Shown: positions 1 to 8,225 of the stretch, piece after piece
How the letters are laid out: every line of letters starts with the position of its first letter
Numbering within the stretch: position 1 is the first letter of the stretch
From: Janthinobacterium sp. 344
Lineage (GTDB): Bacteria > Pseudomonadota > Gammaproteobacteria > Burkholderiales > Burkholderiaceae_D
Length of the DNA: 64,000 bases
NCBI RefSeq assembly: GCF_900112025.1
Contig: NZ_FOKL01000015.1
Span: forward strand, 1 to 64,000
Reading direction: 5' to 3'
Translations under genes and position numbers: made by a program
Notes under the pieces: generated by a model
Database searches by the model: none
Told to the model about the DNA's origin: nothing
The model's input: only the letters and a program-made list of their open reading frames with translations

Positions 1-217
1 TCAAAAACAACTGACAGGCCACTTCTTGCGAAGCGTCCTATTTCATTTATTTCTTCGTGAACATTTGATATTTTAAGTTAGACGCCAATCCGAAGATCGG
101 CGCTGCACTTGCATCAAATGTCCACACTTATCGACTGTTAATTGTTAAAGAACTGTATTCGGTACTGCTTTCGCGCTATCGACAAAGCGTTGTGTTTGTC
201 AGCTGCGAAGAAGGAAG
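1..217 (-). other. rRNA operon leader region (16S rRNA gene lies just outside the window)
   Basis: Read on the minus strand, this is a typical rrn leader. A boxA antitermination element, GTTCTTTAACAAT, occupies 153 down to 141 and would load the Nus antitermination complex. Further down, 113-125 and 57-69 form a 12-of-13 inverted repeat enclosing a small hairpin (84-101) capped by a UUCG tetraloop. No 16S sequence is reached before base 1, so the rRNA genes must begin to the left of the window. No protein-coding gene is credible in 1-329. Confidence 0.72.
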
Positions 218-246
218 AGTATGAAGCGTTTCGGCTATTTCGTCAA
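218..246 (-). promoter_or_regulatory. Strong rrn P1-type promoter
   Basis: On the minus strand, -35 TTGACG (246-241), a 17-bp spacer and -10 CATACT (223-218) lie about 65 bp upstream of boxA. An A-rich stretch immediately upstream of the -35 resembles an UP element. The position, spacing and following boxA fit an rRNA operon promoter transcribing leftwards. It sits just beyond the stop codon of the enoyl-CoA hydratase gene, which reads in the same direction. Confidence 0.72.
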
Positions 247-329
247 CCTTCTTTTTTGCCGTTTGCTACTGCATCCGGCTCCCTCTGTTTCGCTAAAACC
301 ACTGCGTTGCATCGGGGAGGCGAATCATA

Positions 330-1106
330 TCAAAGACCGTCGAAGTTTGGCAAGCGCTTTTCCAGGAAAGCGTGCATGCCTTCCTTTTGTGCCGGCGTGC
401 CGAAGGCCGCCTGGAATAAACGGCGCTCGTAGGCGACACCATCGGTCAAAGTGGTTTCAAAGGCGCGGTTGACGCAATCCTTGATCATCATGGCCACCGA
501 GGTCGGCATGGCGGCGATGGTCTTGGCGGCGGCCAGGGTTTCTTCCAGCAACTTATCGGCGGGCACCACGCGCGATACCAGGCCGATGCGTTCCGCCTCG
601 GCCGCGTCGATGGTGCGCGCCGTCAACAACAGATCCATGGCCTTGGCCTTGCCGATGGCGCGCGGCAAGCGCTGCGTACCGCCCGCACCTGGCGTGACGC
701 CAACCTTGATTTCCGGCTGGCCAAACTTGGCGCTGTCAGCGGCGATCAGGAAATCGCACATCATGGCCAGCTCGCAGCCGCCGCCCAATGCATAGCCCGC
801 CACCGCACCGACCACGGGTTTGCGCACGCGCAGGATATGTTCCCAGTTGCGGCTGATGTAACCCTGGGTAAAGGTGTCGGGATAAGTATAGTCGGCCATG
901 GCGGCGATATCGGCGCCGGCGGCAAAGGCTTTTTCGCTACCGGTGAGCACGATGCAGCCGATATTCTCGTCGGCATCGAACTTGAGCAAGGCATCGCCCA
1001 GCTCATTCATCATGTTGTCGTTCAAGGCGTTGAGCGCCTTCGGGCGGTTCAGGCGGATGACCGCCACTTTGTCCTGGATATCGATGATCAAGTCTTCGTA
1101 TTGCAT
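330..1106 (-). CDS. Enoyl-CoA hydratase (crotonase family)
   Basis: A 258-residue crotonase-fold enzyme, the usual length for a monofunctional enoyl-CoA hydratase that hydrates trans-2-enoyl-CoA in fatty acid or aromatic acid beta-oxidation. The oxyanion-hole segment AAGADI is at about residues 62-67. Both catalytic glutamates of active hydratases are present: E112 in GGGCELAM and E132 in GQPEIKVG. The C-terminal end, EKRLPNF, is also typical. The ATG at 1106 follows a good AGGAGA ribosome site. It is transcribed towards the rRNA promoter and is divergent from the MFS gene. PaaF/EchA-type substrate specificity cannot be told from sequence alone. Confidence 0.9.
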   Translation of the reverse strand: MQYEDLIIDIQDKVAVIRLNRPKALNALNDNMMNELGDALLKFDADENIGCIVLTGSEKAFAAGADIAAMADYTYPDTFTQGYISRNWEHILRVRKPVVGAVAGYALGGGCELAMMCDFLIAADSAKFGQPEIKVGVTPGAGGTQRLPRAIGKAKAMDLLLTARTIDAAEAERIGLVSRVVPADKLLEETLAAAKTIAAMPTSVAMMIKDCVNRAFETTLTDGVAYERRLFQAAFGTPAQKEGMHAFLEKRLPNFDGL

Positions 1107-1280
1107 AGTGTCTCCTCTGGATGAACGCGGTAGCGACGATTGTAGCGGCTAACGGCAGCGGCGCGACAGGCGCGCTGTTATTATTCTGAGCCTGATTACT
1201 TTCTTATCGAGCAGCAAATTTCCTCCCCTCGTCTCCAGTCACTGGCCAGCCGCCTGCGCGGCGATGGCAGCGCCGCCAGC

Positions 1281-2489
1281 GTGAATTTCCGCCGCCTGTG
1301 GTTCAGCAATGGCCTCAATTGCTTCGGCGCCCAGATCACCTCGCTGGCCCTGCCCCTGTGCGCCGTGCTCTTGCTGCACGCCACGCCGGAACAGATGGGC
1401 CTGCTCGTCGCTTTGCAGGCGCTGCCGTTTGCCCTCTTCGGCTTGCCTGTCGGCGTGCTGCTGGACCGGCGCAGCAAGCACCCGATCATGCTGTTCAGCG
1501 AAAGCATGTCCGGCCTGGCCCTGGCCAGCGTGGCCGTCGCCTGGTGGTGCGGCGTGCTGTCGATGCCATGGTTATATATAGTGGGCTTCATCATCGGCAC
1601 GGGCTTTGTCGTGGGCGGCGGCGCCGAGCAAGTGTTTCTGACCTTCCTCGTGGGCCGCGACGGCTTGATCGATGCGCAGTCAAAATTCGCCGCCACGGAA
1701 TCGGCTTCGCGCCTGATCGGCCCCGGCCTGGCCGGCGTGCTGGTGCAAGTGCTGTCGGCGCCCGTCGCCATCCTGTGCACGGCCTGCGGTTATTTGATTT
1801 CCGTGTTCAATCTGCGCGCCATGAGCGTGCGCGATCCGCGCCCTGCTCCGTCCGACAAGCACGCCTTGCGCGACATCGCCGATGGCTTGCTGTTCGTCTG
1901 GCGCGAACCGCTGCTGCGCGCGCTGGCCTGGGGCGCGGGCATCTGGCACTTCCTGTTTTATGCCAGCATGGCCCTGGCCGTGCTGTTCGCCACGCATGAC
2001 CTGGGCATGAGCCCCGGCGTGCTGGGCATGACGCAGATGCTGGGCGGCGCCGGCGTGCTGCTCAGTGCCTTCATCGTCAAGCCCCTGACCCGGCGCTATG
2101 GCACGGGCCGCACCATTCTCATCGGGCTGGCCTCCACGTCCGTGTGTTTTGCCCTGACGCCAACCATCCCGGCGCTGCTGTTCGGCAGCGCGGCCGCCAG
2201 CGCCGTGGCATATGCGATCTTGATGTTCTTTTTCGATTGCGGCGTGATGCTGTTCTTTATTCCCTACCTGGGCTTGCGCCAGAAGGTCACGCCCGATGCC
2301 ATGCTGGGCCGCATGACGTCGACCATGCGTTTCCTGACGGTGGCCACGGCGCCGCTGGGCGCGCTGGCAGCCGGCTGGGTGGCCGAACATTTTGGCGTGC
2401 GCAATGGCCTGGCGTGCATCGCGGCCGGCAGCATTGCGTTGACGGTCGCCATGGTATGGGGCACGCCGCTGCGTAGCGTGCGCACCTGA
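1281..2489 (+). CDS. MFS transporter (EntS/MFS_3-like exporter)
   Basis: About 402 residues with the hydrophobic pattern of a 12-helix major facilitator. A motif-A loop between helices 2 and 3 (VGVLLDRRSKHP, near residue 50) marks the family. The overall pattern resembles the EntS/MFS_3 group of drug or siderophore exporters, but no substrate can be assigned. The start is doubtful: GTG 1281 is the first in-frame start and has no clear ribosome site. The upstream in-frame codons also look coding-like (LASRLRGDGSAAS) yet contain no ATG, GTG or TTG. A noncanonical start, or an upstream frame error, is possible. It stands alone, divergent from the hydratase gene. Confidence 0.8.
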   Translation: MNFRRLWFSNGLNCFGAQITSLALPLCAVLLLHATPEQMGLLVALQALPFALFGLPVGVLLDRRSKHPIMLFSESMSGLALASVAVAWWCGVLSMPWLYIVGFIIGTGFVVGGGAEQVFLTFLVGRDGLIDAQSKFAATESASRLIGPGLAGVLVQVLSAPVAILCTACGYLISVFNLRAMSVRDPRPAPSDKHALRDIADGLLFVWREPLLRALAWGAGIWHFLFYASMALAVLFATHDLGMSPGVLGMTQMLGGAGVLLSAFIVKPLTRRYGTGRTILIGLASTSVCFALTPTIPALLFGSAAASAVAYAILMFFFDCGVMLFFIPYLGLRQKVTPDAMLGRMTSTMRFLTVATAPLGALAAGWVAEHFGVRNGLACIAAGSIALTVAMVWGTPLRSVRT

Positions 2490-2557
2490 AGCCATGAACG
2501 GGCATACACTGCCAAAGATTGCCTTGGCGACACTATTTTCGGCAAAGCCTGAACGAT

Positions 2558-2571
2558 TTGATTTACATCAA
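2558..2571 (+). promoter_or_regulatory. Perfect FNR/Anr box upstream of the universal stress gene
   Basis: TTGATTTACATCAA matches the TTGAT-N4-ATCAA consensus of FNR/Anr-type oxygen regulators at all ten defined positions. A plausible -10 (CATAAG, 2592-2597) would place the transcription start near 2604-2606. That centres the box about 40-41 bp upstream, the class II activator position. Inference: the downstream Usp gene is induced when oxygen is low. Confidence 0.7.
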
Positions 2572-2625
2572 GGAAGTAATTGACGTAAATCCATAAGCTG
2601 TCTTACATCACTTGAGGAGCACGCC

Positions 2626-3063
2626 ATGTTTAACACCATCTTATTTCCCACCGACGGCTCGCCGTTGTCCGACAAAGCCGCCGAGACGGCCCTCGCCTTC
2701 GCGCAATTGAACAAGGCCAAGCTGGTCGCCATCAGCGTGGTGCAACCGTTCCCGTTCTCGCCGATGGCCGATGGCGGCATCGTGCTCGACGCCGGCCTGT
2801 ACGAGCAGCAGATGCAGGAAGCGTCGCAGCGCGCCATCGACAAGATCGGCGAGGCGGCGCGCGCCGCCGGCGTGCCCTTCGAAGGCGTGGTGGCCGTCTC
2901 GCCCAGCCCGCATGAAGAAATCGTCAATGCGGCGCAAACCTACCAGTGCGACATCATCCTGATGGCCTCGCATGGCCGCAAGGGCTTGAACAAGCTGTTT
3001 GTGGGCAGCGAAACGCAAAAAGTGCTGGCGCACACCCACTTGCCAGTGATGGTTTTACGTTAA
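2626..3063 (+). CDS. Universal stress protein, UspA family
   Basis: A 145-residue single-domain Usp fold protein beginning MFNTILFPTDGS. The C-terminal nucleotide-binding signature is visible in ASHGRKGLNKLFVGSET (G-x2-G-x6-G-S type), so this is probably an ATP-binding Usp. These cytosolic proteins accumulate under starvation, redox and oxygen stress; the molecular target is unknown. The ATG at 2626 follows a clear GAGGAG ribosome site. The gene is monocistronic with a perfect FNR/Anr box 55 bp before the start, which suggests a low-oxygen stress role. Confidence 0.92.
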   Translation: MFNTILFPTDGSPLSDKAAETALAFAQLNKAKLVAISVVQPFPFSPMADGGIVLDAGLYEQQMQEASQRAIDKIGEAARAAGVPFEGVVAVSPSPHEEIVNAAQTYQCDIILMASHGRKGLNKLFVGSETQKVLAHTHLPVMVLR

Positions 3064-3100
3064 GCGACACCACGCACCGCCCGGCGCCGCGCCATTCCCT

Positions 3101-4369
3101 CTAGCGCGCCGGCGCCTGCTTGGGCAGCAACACCCACACCGCGCCGCTCTGCTTCATGCGGCCCGCGTTCTCGGCCGCTTCCGCGCCAAAACCAAAGAAA
3201 TAATCGACACGGATCGGCCCGCGAATGGCGCCGCCCGTATCCTGCGCCATCACCAGGCGCTGCATGGGGATATCGCTATTGGCTTGCGTGGTCGACAGGA
3301 ACACGGGCGCGCCCAGCGGCACATAGCGCGAATCGATGGCCACCGAGCGCTGCGGCGTCAGCGGCACGCCCAGCGCGCCCTTCGGTCCCACTTTCGGATC
3401 GGGCAAGCGCTCTTCCTTGAAGAAGACATAGCTGGGATTGGCATTGAACAACTCATCCTTGCGCGTGGGGTGGCCGGCGATCCACGCCTTGATGCCCTGC
3501 GCCGATGCCTGGCTCATGGTCAGCTCGCCCTTGTCGACCAGATAGCGGCCGATGGATTTATACGGGTGGCCATTCTGGTCCGCGTATGCCACGCGCACGG
3601 TTTCCTGCGTATCCGTCAGCTGCACCCGGCCGCTGCCCTGCACTTGCAGGAAGAATGCCTCGACTTCATCATCGACCCACAGCAATTCCTTGCCCGTCAC
3701 GGACGTGGCGCGCTCGATGTCGGCGCGCGTGGCGTACGGCACCACCTTCTTGCCCACCAGCTTGCCACGCAGGCGCATGTTTTTCAATTCCGGATACACG
3801 CCGGACAGGTCGACGGAAACGAGATCGTCGGGCACCTTGTACAGCGGCGTCTGGTACGGGCCGCCCCGCTTGCGCGCGCCGTGCAGCAGCGGCTCGTAGT
3901 AACCCGTCACCAGCCCCGTGCTGACGCCGTCGGCGGCGACCACCTGGTTCGGCACGAAGAAGGTTTCGAAGAACAGGCGGATGGCCTTGTCGCTGTCGGC
4001 ATTCACCTGGCGCGCAATCGTGCACGACTCTTTCCAGTCCGGGCGCTTGACCAGCACGCCGCACGAAGCCATGAAGGCGGGCCAGGCGGCGCGCATGTCG
4101 TCGCGCGCCCAGCCGGGCAAGGCGGCAAACTTGGCGGGCACGAAAGTGGGCGCGGCCGTATCCGTGGCATCCTTGGCATCGGCGGGCTTGGCCGGCACGG
4201 GCTTGACGACGGTCGGTGCGATGGCCGGCGCCTTGCCGCTGGCGGTGCCGGGCGCCGCCGGTGGCGTGGTGCAGGCGGACAGCGCGAGCGCGACGCCGCC
4301 GATGGAAACGAGTAGACTACCGCGTGTAAAGAGACGACGGTGCAAAAATAAGCTGCGGATAAATAACAT
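3101..4369 (-). CDS. mltA: Membrane-bound lytic murein transglycosylase A (MltA)
   Basis: A 422-residue lipoprotein. MltA cleaves the glycan strands of peptidoglycan, forming 1,6-anhydro-muropeptides at the inner face of the outer membrane. A signal peptide ends in the lipobox LALSAC, followed by an Ala/Pro-rich linker and the MltA plus 3D barrel domains. The conserved acidic end AQDTGGAIRGPIRVDYFFG, near residue 390, carries the catalytic aspartate region. I chose the ATG at 4369 because it gives the signal peptide directly. A longer reading from 4546 only adds residues antisense to a small gene. No strong ribosome site is seen. Only 10 bp separates its start from that of a divergent small membrane protein, so their promoters must lie in each other's coding DNA. 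Confidence 0.87.
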   Translation of the reverse strand: MLFIRSLFLHRRLFTRGSLLVSIGGVALALSACTTPPAAPGTASGKAPAIAPTVVKPVPAKPADAKDATDTAAPTFVPAKFAALPGWARDDMRAAWPAFMASCGVLVKRPDWKESCTIARQVNADSDKAIRLFFETFFVPNQVVAADGVSTGLVTGYYEPLLHGARKRGGPYQTPLYKVPDDLVSVDLSGVYPELKNMRLRGKLVGKKVVPYATRADIERATSVTGKELLWVDDEVEAFFLQVQGSGRVQLTDTQETVRVAYADQNGHPYKSIGRYLVDKGELTMSQASAQGIKAWIAGHPTRKDELFNANPSYVFFKEERLPDPKVGPKGALGVPLTPQRSVAIDSRYVPLGAPVFLSTTQANSDIPMQRLVMAQDTGGAIRGPIRVDYFFGFGAEAAENAGRMKQSGAVWVLLPKQAPAR

Positions 4370-4379
4370 AGGGGTGCGT

Positions 4380-4526
4380 ATGTGGATCTTGATGATAGAG
4401 GCGCTGGTGGCGTTCTTCCTGCTGGCATTTATAGTCTGGTGGACCATGTATTCGGGCAAGAAGCCCGCGCCGCCAGCACGCAAACAACTGCGTGAAAAGC
4501 AGGACGCCACCGAAAAGCTGAAATAA
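4380..4526 (+). CDS. Small single-span membrane protein (48 aa), unknown function
   Basis: A 48-codon gene starting MWILMIEALVAFFLL, with one hydrophobic helix (about residues 1-23), then GKKP and a charged C-terminal tail rich in K, R, E and Q. The topology is probably N-out/C-in by the positive-inside rule. The ATG at 4380 has an AGGGG ribosome site eight bases upstream. It is divergent from mltA with only 10 bp between the starts. I recognise no family. A cell-envelope role is only suggested by the mltA neighbour. Confidence 0.65.
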   Translation: MWILMIEALVAFFLLAFIVWWTMYSGKKPAPPARKQLREKQDATEKLK

Positions 4527-4528
4527 GC

Positions 4529-4544
4529 GGCGCGCATCCGCGCC
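4529..4544. terminator. GC hairpin between convergent genes
   Basis: GGCGCG-CATC-CGCGCC is a perfect 6-bp stem between the stop of the small membrane gene and the stop of apaG. It has no T tract on either side, so it is at best a weak or Rho-assisted terminator. Confidence 0.35.
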
Positions 4545-4550
4545 ATCTGA

Positions 4551-4925
4551 TTAATGCAGGGTGCGCGGCACCGACAGCACGAACTCGGGAATCAACGCTT
4601 CGAACTGGTGGCCATCTTCGGCCACGCAGAAATATTCGCCGCGCATCGAGCCTTGCGGCGTGCCCAGCATGGTGCCGCTCGTGTATTCGAACTGTTCGCC
4701 CGGCTGCAGCAGCGGCTGGTGACCGACGGCGCCCAGGCCGCGCACCTCTTCCACCTTGTTGTTCGCATCCGTGATGACCCAGTGGCGCGAAATCAGCTGC
4801 GCGCCCACGGTGCCCGTGTTCACGACGCGAATCGTGTAGCTGAACACGTGCCGCCCCTGGTCCGGTGCCGATTGCTCGGGCAGGTATTGCGTCTTGACCG
4901 TTACCGTAAATTCATAAGTCGCCAT
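4551..4925 (-). CDS. apaG: ApaG domain protein
   Basis: A 124-residue protein that is nearly all one ApaG (DUF525) domain, a beta-sandwich resembling fibronectin III. Family-typical segments include ISRHWVITDAN, VRGLGAVGHQP, FEYTSGT, GSMRGEYFC and the end SVPRTLH. Mutants in enteric bacteria link it to Co/Mg homeostasis; the biochemical role is unsettled. Two ATGs lie six bases apart. The AGGA ribosome site abuts the first (4931) but has ideal spacing to the second (4925), which I use. It is divergent from rpe. Confidence 0.9.
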   Translation of the reverse strand: MATYEFTVTVKTQYLPEQSAPDQGRHVFSYTIRVVNTGTVGAQLISRHWVITDANNKVEEVRGLGAVGHQPLLQPGEQFEYTSGTMLGTPQGSMRGEYFCVAEDGHQFEALIPEFVLSVPRTLH

Positions 4926-5093
4926 CGTCATTCCTATTCAGACATTGCCAGTCATATATGGTGTGTCGCGCGTGCCCGATTAGCCACGGCGCGCCGCGTA
5001 TTCTGTGTTTTGCTATGCGTCAATAAGGCATGGTAGCGGCGTCAAGCGTAAAATAGCGCATCTTCGCATTTTCTCTCCTTTGGCTACTTCACC

Positions 5094-5768
5094 ATGACAA
5101 CATTCCGTATCGCTCCCAGCATCCTGTCCGCCGACTTTGCCCGCCTGGGCGAGGAAGTGCGCAACGTCGTTACCGCCGGCGCCGACATCATCCACTTCGA
5201 CGTGATGGACAATCACTACGTGCCGAACCTGACCATCGGCCCGCTGGTGTGCGAAGCGATCCGCCCGCACGTGCAAGTGCCCATCGACGTGCATCTGATG
5301 GTCAAGCCTGTCGATCGCATTATCCCGGATTTCGCCAAGGCTGGCGCGAACATCATCACCTTCCACCCGGAAGCGTCGGATCACGTCGACCGTTCGCTGC
5401 AGCTGATCCGCGACAATGGCTGCAAATCGGGCCTGGTTTTCAACCCGGGCACGCCGCTGCACTATCTGGAACACGTGATGGACAAGATCGACATCATCCT
5501 GATCATGTCCGTCAACCCGGGCTTCGGCGGCCAGTCGTTCATCCCGCAAGCGCTGAAGAAAATCGCCGAAGCGCGCCGCATGATCGACGAATCGGGCCGT
5601 GACATCATGCTGGAAGTCGACGGCGGCATCAAGATCGACAACATCGCCGCCGCCGCCGCCGCCGGCGCCGACACCTTTGTCGCCGGCTCGGCCATCTTCG
5701 GCAAGCCTGACTACAAGGCCGTCATCGACGCCATGCGCGCCGAGCTCGCAGCCGTCAAGGGCGCCTGA
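5094..5768 (+). CDS. rpe: Ribulose-phosphate 3-epimerase
   Basis: A 224-residue TIM-barrel enzyme that interconverts ribulose 5-phosphate and xylulose 5-phosphate in the pentose phosphate pathway. Landmarks are [14 protein letters not shown] at the N-terminus, [14 protein letters not shown] with the metal-binding His and catalytic Asp, [16 protein letters not shown], and EVDGGI with the second catalytic Asp. The length is standard. A possible -10 (TAAAAT) lies about 45 bp upstream. The stop overlaps the start of gph (TGATG), so the two are translationally coupled. Confidence 0.96.
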   Translation: MTTFRIAPSILSADFARLGEEVRNVVTAGADIIHFDVMDNHYVPNLTIGPLVCEAIRPHVQVPIDVHLMVKPVDRIIPDFAKAGANIITFHPEASDHVDRSLQLIRDNGCKSGLVFNPGTPLHYLEHVMDKIDIILIMSVNPGFGGQSFIPQALKKIAEARRMIDESGRDIMLEVDGGIKIDNIAAAAAAGADTFVAGSAIFGKPDYKAVIDAMRAELAAVKGA

Positions 5769-6484
5769 TGCAAGCGGGCACGGTGAAAGACCACGTCCTG
5801 GCCGGCGTGCGCGCCGCCATCATCGACCTCGATGGTACGATGCTCGACACCGTGCCCGATTTCCATGTTGCCATCAACGGCATGCGCGCGGAACTGGGGC
5901 TCGCGCCCATCAGCGCCGAGGCCATCAAGCTGATGGTGGGCAAGGGCTCGGAAAACCTGATCCGCACCGTGCTGGCGCTCGACTTCGATGCCACCGGCGT
6001 GGAACAGCGCTTCGAGCAGACGATGGACGCCTACCAGCGCCACTACCTGGCCATCAACGGCCAGTTCAGCACCCTGTATCCGGACGTGGAAGCGGGCCTG
6101 GCGGCGATGCAGGCGGCGGGCCTGCGCCTGGCCTGCGTCACCAACAAGCCGATCGCCTTCGCCCTGCCCCTGCTGAAACAGAAAAAACTCGATGGCTATT
6201 TCGAGATCGTCTACGGCGGCGATTCGCTGCCAAGGAAGAAACCGGACCCGCTGCCGCTGCTGCAGGTGTGCGCGGACTTCGACCTGGCGCCCGCCAGAGT
6301 GGTGGCCATCGGCGACTCCTCAAATGACGCGCAAGCGGCACGGGCTGCGGCTTGCCCCGTCCTGACGGTACCGTATGGCTACAACCACGGACACTCTATA
6401 CACGACACCGATTCCGATGGTATAGTAAATACGCTGCTTGAAGCGGCCCATTTTATTAGCATGCAAAACAGACCAGCATACTGA
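5768..6484 (+). CDS. gph: Phosphoglycolate phosphatase (HAD family)
   Basis: A 238-residue HAD-superfamily phosphatase, subfamily IA. Motif I is IIDLDGTMLDT (residues 18-28, nucleophile Asp), motif II is CVTNKP, and motif IV is IGDSSNDAQAA. Gph clears 2-phosphoglycolate formed from DNA repair and oxygenation side reactions. The ATG overlaps the rpe stop by one base. Adjacency of rpe, gph and trpEGDC is a familiar proteobacterial arrangement and supports the specific name over a generic HAD hydrolase. The promoter for the trp leader probably lies in the 3' end of this gene (TATAGT at 6421-6426). Confidence 0.92.
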   Translation: MQAGTVKDHVLAGVRAAIIDLDGTMLDTVPDFHVAINGMRAELGLAPISAEAIKLMVGKGSENLIRTVLALDFDATGVEQRFEQTMDAYQRHYLAINGQFSTLYPDVEAGLAAMQAAGLRLACVTNKPIAFALPLLKQKKLDGYFEIVYGGDSLPRKKPDPLPLLQVCADFDLAPARVVAIGDSSNDAQAARAAACPVLTVPYGYNHGHSIHDTDSDGIVNTLLEAAHFISMQNRPAY

Positions 6485-6497
6485 CCAACACCACACC

Positions 6498-6590
6498 GTG
6501 AACACGTTTCTCATCAAAAAACACAATGTCACCCAAACCGGCTCGATTGAGGCCTGGCTTTGGCGACGCTGGCAATCCTGGCAGGCCTGA
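6498..6590 (+). CDS. trpL: trp operon leader peptide with four Trp codons
   Basis: A 30-codon reading frame from GTG 6498 to TGA 6590 that ends ...EAWLWRRWQSWQA. Four of its last eleven codons are TGG. It lies 137 bp before trpE and is followed at once by a terminator hairpin with a T run, the standard layout of ribosome-mediated trp attenuation. The start is the weak point: GTG with no obvious ribosome site, and no in-frame ATG nearby. Family knowledge: charged tRNA-Trp scarcity stalls the ribosome on these codons, and an antiterminator then forms. Confidence 0.78.
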   Translation: MNTFLIKKHNVTQTGSIEAWLWRRWQSWQA

Positions 6591-6611
6591 GGGCCGAGCC
6601 GTGTAAGATTG

Positions 6612-6665
6612 CTGTCGGCTGCACGCGCGCATGTTGCGCATCTGGTGTGTACCGGCAGGTTTTTT
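6612..6665 (+). terminator. trp attenuator (intrinsic terminator in the trpE leader)
   Basis: CTGTCGG (6612-6618) pairs with CCGGCAG (6652-6658) with one G-U. The stem continues with UGCAC/GUGUA after a single bulged C, and an inner GCGC hairpin sits at the tip. TTTTTT follows at 6660-6665. AGCCG near 6596-6600 can instead pair with CGGCT in the 5' arm, giving a candidate antiterminator. AGGCCT copies around the Trp codons give a possible 1:2 pairing. Confidence 0.75.
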
Positions 6666-6727
6666 GATAACCCACCGCAGGGCTAGTGCATCGTGCACAC
6701 GCGTCCCCTGGCGGCATGGAGAGAAAC

Positions 6728-8224
6728 ATGACCGAACTCGAATTCAAATCGCTGGCCCAGCAAGGCTACAACCGCATCCCCCTGATCGCGGAAGCCTTCG
6801 CCGACCTGGAAACCCCGCTCACCCTGTACCTGAAACTGGCGCAGACCCAGCAAGGCGGCAAGAACACCTTTTTACTCGAATCCGTCGTCGGCGGCGAGCG
6901 CTTCGGCCGCTATTCCTTCATCGGCTTGCCCGCCACGACCGTGCTGCGCAGCCATGGCAAGCGCACCGAGATCGTCAAGAACGGCGTCGTCATCGAAGAA
7001 CACGAAGGCAATCCGCTCGACTTCATCGAACAGTACCAGTCGCGCTTCCAGGTGGCCCTGCGTCCCGGCATGCCACGCTTCTGCGGCGGCCTGGCCGGCT
7101 ACTTCGGCTACGACACGGTACGCCACATCGAGAAAAAACTCGCCGGCGGCGCGCCCAAAGATGACTTGAACCTGCCCGACATCCAGCTGATGGTGACGGA
7201 GGAACTGGCCGTCATCGACAACCTGTCCGGCAAACTCTACCTGATCGTCTACGCCGACACGACGCAGCCCGAGTCCTTCAGCAAGGCGCGCCAGCGCCTG
7301 AAGGACTTGCGCATGATGCTGCGCCGCGGCGTCGATGCGCCCGTCACGAGCGCCTCCGTGCGCACGGAAACCATCCGCGATTTTTCCAAGGAAGAGTACC
7401 TGAAGGCCGTCGCCAAGGCGCACGAATACGTGATGGCGGGCGACCTGATGCAGGTGCAGATCGGCCAGCGCATCCGCAAGCCGTACGTCGATTCGCCGCT
7501 GACCCTGTACCGCGCACTGCGTTCGCTGAACCCGTCGCCGTATATGTACTTCTATAACTTCGGCGACATGCAGATCATCGGCGCATCGCCCGAGATTTTG
7601 GTGCGCAATGAAAACCTGGGCGACGGCGGCAAGAAAGTGACGTTGCGCCCCATCGCCGGCACCCGGCCGCGCGGCGCCACGCCCGAACGCGACGCCGAAT
7701 TGTCGGCCGAACTGCTGGCCGACCCGAAAGAGATCGCCGAGCACGTGATGCTGATCGACCTGGCGCGCAACGACATCGGCCGTATCGCCGAGACGGGCAG
7801 CGTGCATGTCACCGACCGCATGGTCATCGAAAAATATTCACATGTGCAGCACATCGTCTCGAACGTGGAAGGCAAGCTGAAAGACGGCTTGTCGAACCTG
7901 GACGTGCTGCGCGCCACCTTCCCGGCCGGCACCCTGACGGGCGCGCCGAAAGTGCGCGCCATGGAAGTGATCGACGAACTGGAAATCACCAAACGCGGCA
8001 TCTATGGCGGCGCCTGCGGCTATTTGTCGTTTGGCGGTGAAATGGATGTGGCGATCGCCATCCGCACGGGCGTGATCAAGGACGGCATGCTGTACGTGCA
8101 GGCCGCGGCCGGCATTGTCGCCGACTCGATTCCCGAGATGGAATGGCAGGAAACCGAAAACAAGGCGCGCGCCGTACTGCGTGCCGCCGAACAAGTGCAA
8201 GATGGCCTGGATGGGGAGTTTTAA
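6728..8224 (+). CDS. trpE: Anthranilate synthase component I
   Basis: A 498-residue chorismate-binding enzyme that, with TrpG, converts chorismate and glutamine to anthranilate, the first step of tryptophan synthesis. The Trp feedback-binding LLESV motif is near residue 45. The chorismate-binding half contains [44 protein letters not shown] and IRTGVI. The ATG at 6728 follows GGAGAG. A longer in-frame start at 6686 would run into the attenuator region and lacks support. One base separates it from trpG. Expression should be set by the upstream leader peptide and terminator. Confidence 0.96.
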   Translation: MTELEFKSLAQQGYNRIPLIAEAFADLETPLTLYLKLAQTQQGGKNTFLLESVVGGERFGRYSFIGLPATTVLRSHGKRTEIVKNGVVIEEHEGNPLDFIEQYQSRFQVALRPGMPRFCGGLAGYFGYDTVRHIEKKLAGGAPKDDLNLPDIQLMVTEELAVIDNLSGKLYLIVYADTTQPESFSKARQRLKDLRMMLRRGVDAPVTSASVRTETIRDFSKEEYLKAVAKAHEYVMAGDLMQVQIGQRIRKPYVDSPLTLYRALRSLNPSPYMYFYNFGDMQIIGASPEILVRNENLGDGGKKVTLRPIAGTRPRGATPERDAELSAELLADPKEIAEHVMLIDLARNDIGRIAETGSVHVTDRMVIEKYSHVQHIVSNVEGKLKDGLSNLDVLRATFPAGTLTGAPKVRAMEVIDELEITKRGIYGGACGYLSFGGEMDVAIAIRTGVIKDGMLYVQAAAGIVADSIPEMEWQETENKARAVLRAAEQVQDGLDGEF

Positions 8225-8225
8225 G

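Noticed and set aside
4370-4546. N-terminal extension of MltA
   Set aside because: It would precede the lipoprotein signal peptide and is antisense to a small gene with better start signals.
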